DNA of 64,000 nt, taken from the NCBI RefSeq assembly GCF_022170785.1, contig NZ_CP081870.1:1476001-1540000 (forward strand), given 5' to 3'. The notes below the pieces were generated by a model that saw nothing but the letters and a program-made list of their open reading frames with translations, did no database searches and had not been told where the DNA came from. Shown piece after piece: positions 25,403 to 33,249 of the stretch (its first letter is position 1; each line of letters opens with the position of its first letter). The position numbers and the translations under genes were made by a program. Source of the stretch: Rossellomorea marisflavi (GTDB lineage: Bacteria > Bacillota > Bacilli > Bacillales > Bacillaceae_B).

Positions 25403-25495
25403 ATGTCAGGTGCTTGCGGGTATGGCGGAGGTTTCGCTCTAATCGTTGTTCTATTCATCTTGCTTATCATCATCGGTGCAGCATACGTTTGCTAA
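25403..25495 (+). CDS. SscA/YjcZ-type sporulation micro-protein, copy 3
   Basis: Encodes 30 aa: MSGACGYGGGFAL then IVVLFILLIIIGAAYVC. Third tandem member, with two Cys-containing ends like copy 1. AAAGGAGG lies 9 bases upstream of the ATG. Confidence 0.85.
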   Translation: MSGACGYGGGFALIVVLFILLIIIGAAYVC

Positions 25496-25527
25496 TAAAG
25501 TGAATTGAACCGAAAGGACTTGTTAGG

Positions 25528-25555
25528 CTGCTGTGAACATTCACGGCAGTTTTTC
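25528..25555 (+). terminator. Terminator after the third micro-protein gene
   Basis: CTGCTGTGAA pairs with TTCACGGCAG around a short loop, followed by five Ts. Confidence 0.8.
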
Positions 25556-25565
25556 AAAAGAAGGG

Positions 25566-25612
25566 AAGCACGCAAAAGGGAGGATTGATTCCTTTTGCAG
25601 GCTTCTATTTTT
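25566..25612. other. Second hairpin in the 25.5-25.8 kb gap
   Basis: AAGC-ACGCAAAAGGGA faces TCCTTTTGCAGGCTT, followed by CTATTTTT. It looks like a second terminator with no gene of its own in front. Confidence 0.5.
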
Positions 25613-25621
25613 AGCTAAAAT

Positions 25622-25672
25622 AAAGCAAGCCCCTCGAAGAGTCGTTGAAGACGATCCGGGGGGCTTGTTTTT
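25622..25672. other. Third hairpin in the 25.5-25.8 kb gap
   Basis: AAGCAAGCCCC and GGGGGGCTTGTTT arms with an inner ACGAT/AGTCGT pair and a T-run. It is the third terminator-like structure in 150 bases. Confidence 0.55.
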
Positions 25673-25696
25673 TGAATTGGTAAGGATGTTGGTTCT

Positions 25697-25830
25697 GCTT
25701 TTCTTTAACCAGCTCCGGCGGGTTGACCCTCGAGGTCATAAGTCAAGCCACCCAAAAAGGCCAAGAACGCCTTTCTGGGTGGCTCGTCTTATGCTTGTCG
25801 GGTCAGAGCGACCCGCCTCCGCTTTTCTTT
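25697..25830. repeat. Bacillaceae intergenic palindromic repeat, MITE-like
   Basis: The core is a 25-base inverted repeat (25737-25761 and 25769-25793, 22 of 25 paired) around a 7-base loop. It is nested inside a weaker outer palindrome (CTCCGGCGGGTTGACCC facing GGGTCAGAGCGACCCGCC). Both ends carry the 10-base direct repeat GCTTTTCTTT (25697-25706, 25821-25830). From memory, the landmarks CCTCGAGGTCATAAG and CTTATGCTTGTCGGG occur in a repeat scattered between genes in many Bacillus genomes. No protein is encoded. Confidence 0.7.
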
Positions 25831-25832
25831 GT

Positions 25833-26021
25833 CTATGTAAATAAGATTTCCACATAAGATGAAATCAGCAGTATGGTGATGAGGATGTTGATGGTTGCGT
25901 ATACTTTCGGCTGACGTTCTTCGGGTATTTCCTTTTGTGCACAGAGTGCGAAGGTCATTCTGTTGATGTTGAACAGAATGAACAGTGCGAATACGATAAA
26001 CATGATAAATACGGTGATCAT
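25833..26021 (-). CDS. Small hypothetical membrane protein, 62 aa
   Basis: Two hydrophobic helices (MITVFIMFIVFALFILFNI and NILITILLISSYVEILFT) flank a short loop with AQKEIPEERQPK. GGAGG lies 7 bases before the ATG, which supports expression. The family is not recognised. It lies between a palindromic repeat and a long hairpin. Confidence 0.55.
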   Translation of the reverse strand: MITVFIMFIVFALFILFNINRMTFALCAQKEIPEERQPKVYATINILITILLISSYVEILFT

Positions 26022-26110
26022 CCAGGTCCCTCCCCGTTCTCTCCTATAAGCTATACAATACCAAATTAATGGGGTGATTGGTAGGGCGAGTATTGACGAA
26101 AAATTGGAAA

Positions 26111-26187
26111 CTAAGCTCTTTTCGTATTCGTGTTCGTGTATAAAGCCTCTGCTTTTGATGAAGAGCAGGAATACGAAAATAGCCTAG
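26111..26187. other. Long imperfect stem-loop between two minus-strand genes
   Basis: Arms 26111-26129 and 26169-26187 pair at 17 of 19 positions, including TTTTCGTATTC/GAATACGAAAA. An inner stem CTGCTTTT/AAGAGCAG stacks against the right arm. It may be a terminator for the yhaJ-like gene or a separate structured element. Confidence 0.5.
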
Positions 26188-26203
26188 TGAGGGGGGCGAC
26201 CCC

Positions 26204-26740
26204 TCATTGTTCAATCAATATCTCATATCCATCCTCATTTTCCTCGATCATCGCCCTCCTCGGAGAAAAGAGCAGTGTCCTTACACAAAGAAAATCGATT
26301 AAGCAGATGCCCGTATGGAAGGCAGTCAGCATGATGAAGTAATGGGAGTAATGAGGAAAATGGAAGCAACCGAACATCAGGAATGAATTGAGTACAAAGA
26401 ATGGGGCGGTTAATGCCATCCCGTATCTCCATTTGGTGATCGGCACATTCAATCTGAGCGTTACGGTCGGTAAGATCCCTATCTGTCTTCTCAGCGTGCA
26501 TGTCATATTCCGTGCACAGTGCAAGACCGGCAGTGCGTGGCAGATCTTATGCAGGGGATAGATGCTCAACAAGCCTGCTAAAAAGAGCAGGATGTGATGA
26601 TCATAAAATACACGATGTTTCAATACATTAATCGGTACGTATATAAATGAGAATACCATCATCATCACGATGGATGAAAGTAAAAAGACTCGATGATACC
26701 CGAAATGTCTTTCTTTATCAACGGATTTCCAGCAGTGCAT
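26204..26740 (-). CDS. yhaJ: DUF3267 membrane protein YhaJ
   Basis: Encodes 178 aa from ATG 26740 (GGAGG 9 bases upstream), close to YhaJ length. Four to five membrane helices are visible. The segment LHKICHALPVLHC sits where other DUF3267 proteins have a zincin-like HExxH, but the Glu is Lys here, so peptidase activity is doubtful. The place next to yhaI and hpr supports the yhaJ name. Function unknown. Confidence 0.7.
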   Translation of the reverse strand: MHCWKSVDKERHFGYHRVFLLSSIVMMMVFSFIYVPINVLKHRVFYDHHILLFLAGLLSIYPLHKICHALPVLHCARNMTCTLRRQIGILPTVTLRLNVPITKWRYGMALTAPFFVLNSFLMFGCFHFPHYSHYFIMLTAFHTGICLIDFLCVRTLLFSPRRAMIEENEDGYEILIEQ

Positions 26741-26972
26741 TACGTGTTTCCTCCAAAAGGCGTTCGGTATGGTGAAAAGCGCCTTACATACTGTATTATG
26801 ATTGCTGCTGAAAATCAATACTTTTTTAGGGGAGGAAAAAATAAAACCGTGATGCCTTCAGGGGAGTCTGCACGGGCTTGATTAGAGGAGAAGTGATGAT
26901 TAAAAGAGACAAGTGTACGGAATGTCTTGTACAATGGAAAAGAGAAACTATGCATATGGAATGGTGATTGGA

Positions 26973-27302
26973 ATGGATGATTTGTTAAGAAGAGTGGAAA
27001 AGCTGGAATATTATCAAAGGCTCATGTTGGAAATGATGCCGGGGCATACCACTTTATTTTACAGGGAGGTCATGAAGGCAGGGCTTGATGAGGAAGATGT
27101 AAGAGCATTCTTCCAGTTATGTGAGGGATTGAACAATAAATGCCAAAAACAAAAAGCGGAAGGGTTTGTCTATTTTACTCCGCTTTTTAAAGAATTTGAA
27201 CGTAGGATCGACCGCAGGCTTACTGTCGAGCGGGTCATCGAGGGGTGCCTCAACCAAGGATTATATCCTTCTCTCATGACCCAGCTCAGGAAATGTCTTT
27301 AG
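26973..27302 (+). CDS. yhaI: DUF1878 family protein YhaI
   Basis: Encodes 109 aa, a helical protein starting [19 protein letters not shown] and containing [20 protein letters not shown] and [13 protein letters not shown], matching YhaI. ATG 26973 is preceded by GGTGAT at 4 bases. Longer in-frame starts upstream lack family similarity. Its 3' end overlaps convergent hpr by 17 bases, as tight as in B. subtilis. Function unknown. Confidence 0.82.
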   Translation: MDDLLRRVEKLEYYQRLMLEMMPGHTTLFYREVMKAGLDEEDVRAFFQLCEGLNNKCQKQKAEGFVYFTPLFKEFERRIDRRLTVERVIEGCLNQGLYPSLMTQLRKCL

Positions 27303-27879
27303 AACTCTCTAAGTCATCTTCTTCCTGGAAAAGTTCAGTCAGTTTTCCATTGTCATCGGAGAAGTCATTTTTGATGTTGTCGAACGACTTTTCGAAAATC
27401 TCCATGAAATCATTCCCATAGATGTTGCGCACCACGCTCATCATTTCGATCATTTCCGGAAATTTTCCGTAAAGCTCCCTGAGGGGAGAGACCCCTTGGA
27501 AAATAGCGTGATGGTCAGGATCGTAATTCTTCATGGAATCGAGAAGAATGCGTTCTCCTTTCTCCGTCAGCCTGATATACGTGTTGCGTTTATCGTTTTC
27601 CCTTTTTGAAAACTCCAGCAGTTCCCGCTCCTCTAATTTCTTGGAAAAATTAAATGCCGTGGATACATGCATGACACCGAATTTGGCTACATCTGATATG
27701 GAAGCACCTTTTAGATGATAAGCGATCCAGAGAATATGGTGTTCATTGATGTTGAGATCATACGGCTTGATCCATTGCTGCCAGTCCTTTTCGATGGCTT
27801 TCCACAGAGCTTTGCTGAGCTGTGCCATCCGCTGGCTGAAGAGCATTGCCTCTTTTAATGTGAATTCTCTTTCCTTCAT
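27286..27879 (-). CDS. hpr: MarR-family transition-state regulator Hpr (ScoC)
   Basis: Encodes 197 aa. The winged-helix region is nearly a family signature: [58 protein letters not shown] and [14 protein letters not shown]. Hpr/ScoC represses extracellular protease, oligopeptide permease and sporulation genes during the transition phase. The start at [12 protein letters not shown] has a GGTGAAAG-type site; upstream in-frame codons are not conserved. The C-terminal tail is acidic and variable. Confidence 0.94.
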   Translation of the reverse strand: MKEREFTLKEAMLFSQRMAQLSKALWKAIEKDWQQWIKPYDLNINEHHILWIAYHLKGASISDVAKFGVMHVSTAFNFSKKLEERELLEFSKRENDKRNTYIRLTEKGERILLDSMKNYDPDHHAIFQGVSPLRELYGKFPEMIEMMSVVRNIYGNDFMEIFEKSFDNIKNDFSDDNGKLTELFQEEDDLESSKDIS

Positions 27880-28040
27880 CTCTTTCACCCACTTTACTAA
27901 AAAATCTTTTCCCCTTTTCTTTTTCCTTTGAAGCACCAGGCTGTTAAAAAGAAAGCGCTTATATTTTATTATGCCAATAAAGTAATGAATAATAAAGTCT
28001 AAATTCACAAAATTTTTAGAAGTTCATGCAGGGAATTGAA

Positions 28041-28099
28041 AAACCCGCATCGCAAAGGCCTTCATGTTTTGGAACATACAAGGTGGATACGGGCTTTCC
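28041..28099 (-). terminator. Probable terminator after yhaH
   Basis: On the minus strand AAGCCCGTATC pairs with GATGCGGGTTT over a long loop, followed by Ts. Confidence 0.6.
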
Positions 28100-28106
28100 C
28101 TATGAT

Positions 28107-28481
28107 TTACTTCGATTGGGACGAACCTGGAAGATCGATGGATTTTTCTAGATCTTCAATCGTTTGTCTTACGGTCTCGATTTCTTTTTGCAGGCGCTCG
28201 TTGTTCGGAGCGGTCGATATTTGCCACTCTTTAATGGAAGCCTGAAGATCTTTTGAAAGCTGAAGAACGGTTTCCTTGCTTTCCTGAGAAAGCGTTCCGA
28301 TGGATTCCTTCAGTTCATTTGCCCGCTCTTTTAAGTCTTCGAGCGTCAGCTTCCAATCATTCTGCTTATCTTTCAGTTTTCCCCTCAATTCCTTCCCTGA
28401 AGAAGGAGCTGAGAGAAGGGAGCCTGCACCTGCGACGATGCCGCCCACGATCAAACCGTACATCAATGATTTCACTTTCAT
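28107..28481 (-). CDS. yhaH: YtxH-domain protein YhaH
   Basis: Encodes 124 aa. A glycine-rich N-terminal membrane helix (SLMYGLIVGGIVAGAGSLL) is followed by SAPSSGKELRGKLKDK, the YtxH signature, and a long amphipathic coiled region. YtxH proteins are induced by stress in Bacillus but have no known activity. ATG 28481 has GAGGTG upstream. It sits behind hpr on the same strand in the conserved hpr-yhaH-trpP order. Confidence 0.85.
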   Translation of the reverse strand: MKVKSLMYGLIVGGIVAGAGSLLSAPSSGKELRGKLKDKQNDWKLTLEDLKERANELKESIGTLSQESKETVLQLSKDLQASIKEWQISTAPNNERLQKEIETVRQTIEDLEKSIDLPGSSQSK

Positions 28482-28622
28482 GCCCTTCACCTCTGATTGC
28501 TTGGTAGTATTATTATTCTACAAAAGATGTAGATATCCTTTTCCCTATTGTAACAGTTTGAAACGGGATTGTTCATAAGTATTCGAATGGACGCATACGA
28601 ATAAGGGAGAGGAGGGGGAAGA

Positions 28623-28817
28623 ATGGACGGGATCATTTTCGGTTTCTTTGCTCTCAGTGTGATTTTGGTGATCAGTATGGTGTACAATATTATGAGTTTT
28701 CAAAGACCGGGGATCTATCCCCCTAAGAGCATTTTGAAGAAAAGGGCGGGGTTGATGGGGACGGCGGGAGCAGCTTCCCTAGTGGTCGGCAGCATCCTGT
28801 GGTGGATTGCTTCATAA
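28623..28817 (+). CDS. Small membrane protein, 64 aa
   Basis: Two membrane helices (IIFGFFALSVILVISMVYN and GAASLVVGSILWWIA) are separated by FQRPGIYPPKSILKKRAG. GGAGGGGGAAGA precedes the ATG. The family is not recognised, but the clean ribosome site and downstream terminator support a real gene. Confidence 0.6.
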   Translation: MDGIIFGFFALSVILVISMVYNIMSFQRPGIYPPKSILKKRAGLMGTAGAASLVVGSILWWIAS

Positions 28818-28819
28818 AA

Positions 28820-28846
28820 AAAAGGCCCAAAGGGGGCCTTTTTTCA
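28820..28846. terminator. Bidirectional terminator between the small membrane gene and trpP
   Basis: AAAAAAGGCCC/GGGGGCCTTTTTT hairpin with A- and T-runs; its edge touches the trpP stop codon. Confidence 0.85.
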
Positions 28847-29380
28847 TTGAAGCTGATCTGACGTGACCGCTTCGCTTATGGAAGAACGCTTTAAGATACC
28901 ATTGATGATCGGATATACGACGAACATTGCACCGGCGTTGACGACTGTAGCAGGCAGTACGACCGCTGCGAACAGGGCGATGAATGCTCCAGGAAGACCG
29001 CCGATGACTGAAGCTGAACCAAGGAAGATGGCTCCGGAAACGAGCGTTCCGATGGCTGTCAGTACAATTGCTCCCAAAATGGATCGGGAGTACTTTCTTG
29101 TAAGCAAGAATAATCCGTAAAAAACAAATGCTGTCACGGGCTTGTCGATCAGGTTCGGGAGGAATCCTCCAGGGAACTGGGTGGTTAATCCGGAAATGAC
29201 ACCGGTCAACAGTCCCACAAGCAGTACATTTTTCTTGGCAGGGAACAGCATGATCCCTAAAAACATCATCGTAAGCATCATGTCAGGCTTCATACCAAGG
29301 AAGATCCCAGGGATTACGGCATGCAGTGCGGTTCCGATCCCGATCAATAGTGACAGGGATACAAGCGTTTTAGTATTCAT
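28844..29380 (-). CDS. trpP: Tryptophan transporter TrpP
   Basis: Encodes 178 aa, a small multi-helix permease (about five helices). MKPDMMLTMMFLGIMLFP and TQFPGGFLPNLIDKPVTA are strongly conserved in TrpP (YhaG) of B. subtilis, the tryptophan importer. ATG 29380 is chosen because GAGGAG is 8 bases upstream; the ATG two codons earlier is too close. Nine NAG triplets cover the ribosome site and start, so TRAP bound to tryptophan should block translation. It is divergent from nothing nearby and follows hit on the same strand. Confidence 0.92.
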   Translation of the reverse strand: MNTKTLVSLSLLIGIGTALHAVIPGIFLGMKPDMMLTMMFLGIMLFPAKKNVLLVGLLTGVISGLTTQFPGGFLPNLIDKPVTAFVFYGLFLLTRKYSRSILGAIVLTAIGTLVSGAIFLGSASVIGGLPGAFIALFAAVVLPATVVNAGAMFVVYPIINGILKRSSISEAVTSDQLQ

Positions 29381-29424
29381 CTTCATCTCTCCTCAACTCG
29401 TCTATGCTTTCTCTGCTCCTCCTG
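29381..29424 (-). promoter_or_regulatory. TRAP binding site on the trpP leader
   Basis: On the minus strand nine triplets occur in order: CAG, GAG, GAG, AAG, TAG, GAG, GAG, GAG, AAG, with spacers of 3,2,1,2,2,2,2 and 3 bases. This is the layout of a TRAP (MtrB) site. It covers the GAGGAG ribosome site and reaches the start codon. Translational repression of trpP by TRAP is established in B. subtilis. Confidence 0.85.
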
Positions 29425-29502
29425 ATGTGCACTATTGCCATCAGCGAAAAGTTAGGACTATTATAACACATCGGCCTCTCATGTCAACGGACCTGTTCCT
29501 TC

Positions 29503-29922
29503 TCAAATATGGCCAGAGATGGATGCGGCGATTTCCTGCAGGTCCTCGGGGGTGTAGTCGTCCGTATGGGTCTTCCAGACGGCGCCGAATCCGTCGCCTT
29601 CACCGTAGCGCGGGATGAGATGCAGATGGAAATGAAACACGGATTGGCCGGCTGCTTCCCCTGTGTTGCTGAGGAGATTCAGCCCGATGGGTTGGAACGC
29701 TTCCTTGATGGCAGACGCCACTTTCGGAGCCGCCTGAAACACGTGCCCGGCCGCTTCAGGGGAAAGCTCATAAACGTTTTCCATATGCTGCTTCGGGATA
29801 ATCAGTGTATGCCCTTTCGTCACTTGGCTGATATCCAGGAAGGCAAGCACGTTTTCATCTTCATATACTTTTGTGGATGGGATCTTCCCATCAATGATTT
29901 TACAAAAAATACAGTCGCTCAT
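29503..29922 (-). CDS. hit: HIT-family nucleotide hydrolase Hit
   Basis: Encodes 139 aa of the histidine triad family. The N-terminal zinc-type CIFCKIIDGKIPS is followed by the active-site HFHLHLIPR. HINT/HIT enzymes hydrolyse nucleoside phosphoramidates and AMP-linked adducts. ATG 29922 has GGGTGG 7 bases upstream. It is divergent from ecsA, as in B. subtilis, across a long intergenic region. Confidence 0.94.
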   Translation of the reverse strand: MSDCIFCKIIDGKIPSTKVYEDENVLAFLDISQVTKGHTLIIPKQHMENVYELSPEAAGHVFQAAPKVASAIKEAFQPIGLNLLSNTGEAAGQSVFHFHLHLIPRYGEGDGFGAVWKTHTDDYTPEDLQEIAASISGHI

Positions 29923-30511
29923 TGTATATCCACCCTTCAATATGTAGTAGTTGTATTTTATCACGGGTGCAGATATAAATGAAGAAGAGACGGGAACGAA
30001 TGTCCCGCCTCTCCATGTAGGGGCTGTGCTTCCTGATGCTTTTCGTAAAGTCGGCGATTCCATTCAGCAGGTGAACGGAACGATCCTATCGCAATCGATT
30101 TTTGAAAAATCTTGAGCGTCTTGGACAACCACCTCATTTGACGGTTTGCATACATACGAATGACTCGTGCAATGTGACCATCTCCATCTCCTTACATCAC
30201 GTAAAGCGAATAAGTGTTTGGATATACGTCAACTTGTTCTTTAACAAACACCTCATTTGTCTGAATGAATGGTGAATGAATGTCATTCACTAAAGAAGAG
30301 CATAAATGCTACAACAATTAGTGAAATTCGGATCCTGGTCTTTAACAACCACCCCGTTTTTCTTATTGCCTTACCCCTACAACTATAGGATGACCCGTCT
30401 GTAGGTATTTATTTGTACTAGATAATGGAAAAGTTGTAGATCAAACATGCCTTCATAACGGAATTTTGATAAAATGAAGCAAAGACTGTGCAGAGAAAGG
30501 ACGTTTTCGCT
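29923..30511. other. 589-base hit/ecsA divergent intergenic region with three direct repeats
   Basis: No convincing gene is present. Three imperfect 16-base repeats, ACAACCACCTCATTTG-like, lie at 30125-30140, 30244-30259 and 30345-30360. A GTGAATG/CATTCAC hairpin lies at about 30272-30290 and a CCTACA/TGTAGG inverted repeat at 30376-30405. TAAAAT at 30470-30475 is a likely ecsA -10 element. A 64-codon open frame on the minus strand (29961-30155) lacks a ribosome site. Confidence 0.6.
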
Positions 30512-31255
30512 TTGGCATTATTGGAAATCAACCATTTGATTGGTGGATATACACGTAAGCCTGTATTAAAAGATATTTCCTTCTCAATCGAGTCCAATGA
30601 AATTGTAGGACTGATCGGATTGAACGGGGCAGGTAAAAGTACGACGATCAAGCATATCATCGGACTGATGGAAGCAAAGCAGGGGGATGTATCCATCAAC
30701 GGAAAGACCCTGAAGAAAGATCCCGAGCAGTACCGTAAACAATTTTCCTACATTCCCGAAACACCGATCCTTTATGATGAGCTCACCCTTGAAGAGCATT
30801 TAAGGCTGACAGCCATGGCATACGGATTGACGGAAGAAGAGTATTCCGATCGTCTCCCCGGATTGCTGAAGGCCTACAGGATGGAAAAGAAACTGAAGTG
30901 GTTCCCTGCCCATTTCTCAAAGGGAATGAAGCAAAAAGTAATGATCATGTGTGCGTTCCTGATCCAGCCAAGCCTGTACATCATCGATGAACCATTTGTC
31001 GGGCTTGATCCCCTCGGCATCCAGTCACTTCTTGATTCCATGGAGGAGATGAAAGCAACGGGAGCCGGCATTCTCATGTCCACACACATCCTGGCGACGG
31101 CCGAACGCTATTGTGACTCGTTCGTCATCCTGCATGAGGGGAAAATCCGTGCAAAAGGGACCCTAGACGATTTGCGGAGGGAATTCACGATGGCTGGGGC
31201 CACCCTTGACGATATTTACATTCAACTGACAAAGGAAGAATCGGATGATGAATAA
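30512..31255 (+). CDS. ecsA: ABC transporter ATPase EcsA
   Basis: Encodes 247 aa from TTG 30512, giving MALLEINHLIGGYTRKPVLK and the exact length of B. subtilis EcsA. Walker A GLNGAGKST is at 36-44, the signature region reads HFSKGMKQK, and Walker B is LYIIDEPFVGLDPL. EcsAB is needed for regulated intramembrane proteolysis by RasP, for secretion and for competence. AAAGG lies about 10 bases upstream. The 3' end overlaps ecsB by 11 bases. Confidence 0.94.
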   Translation: MALLEINHLIGGYTRKPVLKDISFSIESNEIVGLIGLNGAGKSTTIKHIIGLMEAKQGDVSINGKTLKKDPEQYRKQFSYIPETPILYDELTLEEHLRLTAMAYGLTEEEYSDRLPGLLKAYRMEKKLKWFPAHFSKGMKQKVMIMCAFLIQPSLYIIDEPFVGLDPLGIQSLLDSMEEMKATGAGILMSTHILATAERYCDSFVILHEGKIRAKGTLDDLRREFTMAGATLDDIYIQLTKEESDDE

Positions 31256-32477
31256 TGTAAATGGGATCTGGAAGCAGCGGGTGACGGAATATACCCTTGA
31301 GCTTCAAAAATATCTGAAGTACATGTTCAATGATCACCTTTTATTTGTCTTGATCTTCGCATTCGGCGGAGGAGCCTATACATACAATCAGTGGGTCAAG
31401 ACATTGGAACCGTCTTTTCCTGCTCCTCTGATCATGGCTGTCATTTTGGGACTTGTTCTGGCATGGAGCCCTGTATATACCTTCCTCCGCGAAGCCGATG
31501 CGGTGTTCCTGCTCCCTCTTGAGAAGAAATTGAAGGGCTATTTCACGAAGAGCCTCTGGGTGAGCTTCGCTTTTCAATCCTACATCCAGCTTATTGTGCT
31601 CGCTGCCATGATGCCTATGTATGTTGCAGTGACGGGGAAGGGATTCAGCACCTTTTTCCCGCTTCTGATCATCGTCCTGGCCGTGAAATGGTGGAACCTT
31701 CTCATGCGGTGGCAGATCCTCCGTTTTCAGGAGAGGAGTGTCCATTTCACTGATTCGTTCTTCCGCTTTCTATTGAGCGGCAGCATCATGTATCTGATTC
31801 TCTCTGGTGCTCACCTCTGGGTCATTGCAACGATTGCAGTCATCCAGCTCCTATACGTGGGGTATTTCATGCAGGTTGCCAAAGGGAAAAATCTGAAATG
31901 GGACCTGCTGATTACCCTTGAGCAGCAGCGTATGCTCATGTTCTACCGCATGGCCAATATGTTCACCGATGTCCCGAAATTAAAAGGAAAGGTTCATCGG
32001 AGGAAGTGGCTCGATGCCTTATTGCCAAATGAGATGGACCAAGGAAAGTCATACCGCTATCTTTATATCAGATCATTGGTAAGGACCAGTGAATATTCTG
32101 GCCTCTATATCCGGTTGACCCTCATCGGCGCCGTTTTGATTTACAGCAATACGTCCTTGATCTTCAGCGTGATCGCCGGTCTCCTTTTCATGTATTTGAC
32201 CGGTTTCCAGCTCATCCCGTTATTCAAAAGGTTTGACTATAAGATATGGGTGCTTCTTTATCCGGTTCCCCGGAAGCTGAAGGAGTCATCGTTTCAAACC
32301 GTGATCATGCAGGCACTCATCATCCAGGCGTTCGTCTTATCCATCCCATTAATCGTAAGGGGAGAGTGGCTGGGGGGAGTGATCGTGCTTGCTACAGGTT
32401 GTGTCTTTTCACTCCTGTTCAGCCGCCACTATCTGGTGGGAAGGTTGAAGAAAATGCATGATCCGCTTCACTCGTGA
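31245..32477 (+). CDS. ecsB: ABC transporter membrane protein EcsB
   Basis: Encodes 410 aa with about nine hydrophobic helices, including FVLIFAFGGGAYTYNQWV near the start and LLYPVPRKLKESSFQ before the last pair. Length and placement match EcsB, the membrane partner of EcsA. Two adjacent ATGs (31245, 31248) both lie inside the ecsA 3' end, so translation is coupled. The transported substrate is not firmly known. Confidence 0.92.
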   Translation: MMNNVNGIWKQRVTEYTLELQKYLKYMFNDHLLFVLIFAFGGGAYTYNQWVKTLEPSFPAPLIMAVILGLVLAWSPVYTFLREADAVFLLPLEKKLKGYFTKSLWVSFAFQSYIQLIVLAAMMPMYVAVTGKGFSTFFPLLIIVLAVKWWNLLMRWQILRFQERSVHFTDSFFRFLLSGSIMYLILSGAHLWVIATIAVIQLLYVGYFMQVAKGKNLKWDLLITLEQQRMLMFYRMANMFTDVPKLKGKVHRRKWLDALLPNEMDQGKSYRYLYIRSLVRTSEYSGLYIRLTLIGAVLIYSNTSLIFSVIAGLLFMYLTGFQLIPLFKRFDYKIWVLLYPVPRKLKESSFQTVIMQALIIQAFVLSIPLIVRGEWLGGVIVLATGCVFSLLFSRHYLVGRLKKMHDPLHS

Positions 32478-32525
32478 AACCATCTTCATGACCCGAACGT
32501 ATACTAACCATCATGTGGAGGAGGG

Positions 32526-33242
32526 ATGAGAGTGGAAATAGAAAAGCAAGAGCTAGATATGTGGAAGCGCCGCATCACACGTAAATCCTCCAGGCTGCAG
32601 AGAGTATCCAAGAGGGCCCAGACGAAAATGAACACGTGGATTCCCGAGAAGGCCCATAACCTGATAACGGACAGCATCCGCCGCATGGTGGAGATCACGC
32701 TCAACAGCGGAGGCTGGTTACCGATGAATCCCGTGTCTGCAAAGGGAAACCTTCAGGAAAGGGAAGAAAGCATGAAGGAGCGACTGGAGTTTTACAGGAA
32801 GACGGCTACAATAGAAGGTGCAGGCACCGGAGCAGGAGGGCTCTTCCTCGGCATGGCGGATTTTCCTCTGCTCCTGTCAATAAAGATGAAGTTCCTTACA
32901 GAATGCTCGATCATTCACGGCTATGATGTGAATGTCTATGAAGAGAGGCTATTTCTCCTATATGTATTTCAATTGGCGTTTTCAAGTGATGAGCATAAGC
33001 GGAAGACCTTGAGCGTGATCGAAGACTGGAATGCGGAGAAAGAACGGGTCAAAGACATGGACTGGCGAACATTCCAACAGGAATACAGGGATCATATCGA
33101 TTTGATCAAAATGCTCCAGCTTGTGCCTGGGATCGGTGCGGTTGTAGGGGCGTACGCAAATTACCAGCTTCTCGATCAGCTGGGTGAGACGGCGAAATTC
33201 GCTTACCGGATCCGTCATTTCCACGAGCATGAAAAGGGGTGA
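32526..33242 (+). CDS. ecsC: EcsC family protein
   Basis: Encodes 238 aa. It has the EcsC domain with RRITRKSSRLQRVSKRAQTK, a glycine-rich GAGTGAGGLFLGMADFPLLL segment and LVPGIGAVVGAYANYQLLDQL. Role unknown, and dispensable in B. subtilis for the ecsAB phenotypes. GGAGGAGGG immediately precedes ATG 32526; a GTG two codons later (32532) has better spacing and may be the true start. It closes the ecsABC operon, 48 bases after ecsB. Confidence 0.86.
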   Translation: MRVEIEKQELDMWKRRITRKSSRLQRVSKRAQTKMNTWIPEKAHNLITDSIRRMVEITLNSGGWLPMNPVSAKGNLQEREESMKERLEFYRKTATIEGAGTGAGGLFLGMADFPLLLSIKMKFLTECSIIHGYDVNVYEERLFLLYVFQLAFSSDEHKRKTLSVIEDWNAEKERVKDMDWRTFQQEYRDHIDLIKMLQLVPGIGAVVGAYANYQLLDQLGETAKFAYRIRHFHEHEKG

Positions 33243-33249
33243 AGAGCGG

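Noticed and set aside
29961..30155. 64-codon minus-strand open frame upstream of hit
   Set aside because: No ribosome binding site at either possible ATG; it overlaps one of three direct repeats. Kept only as part of the intergenic finding.
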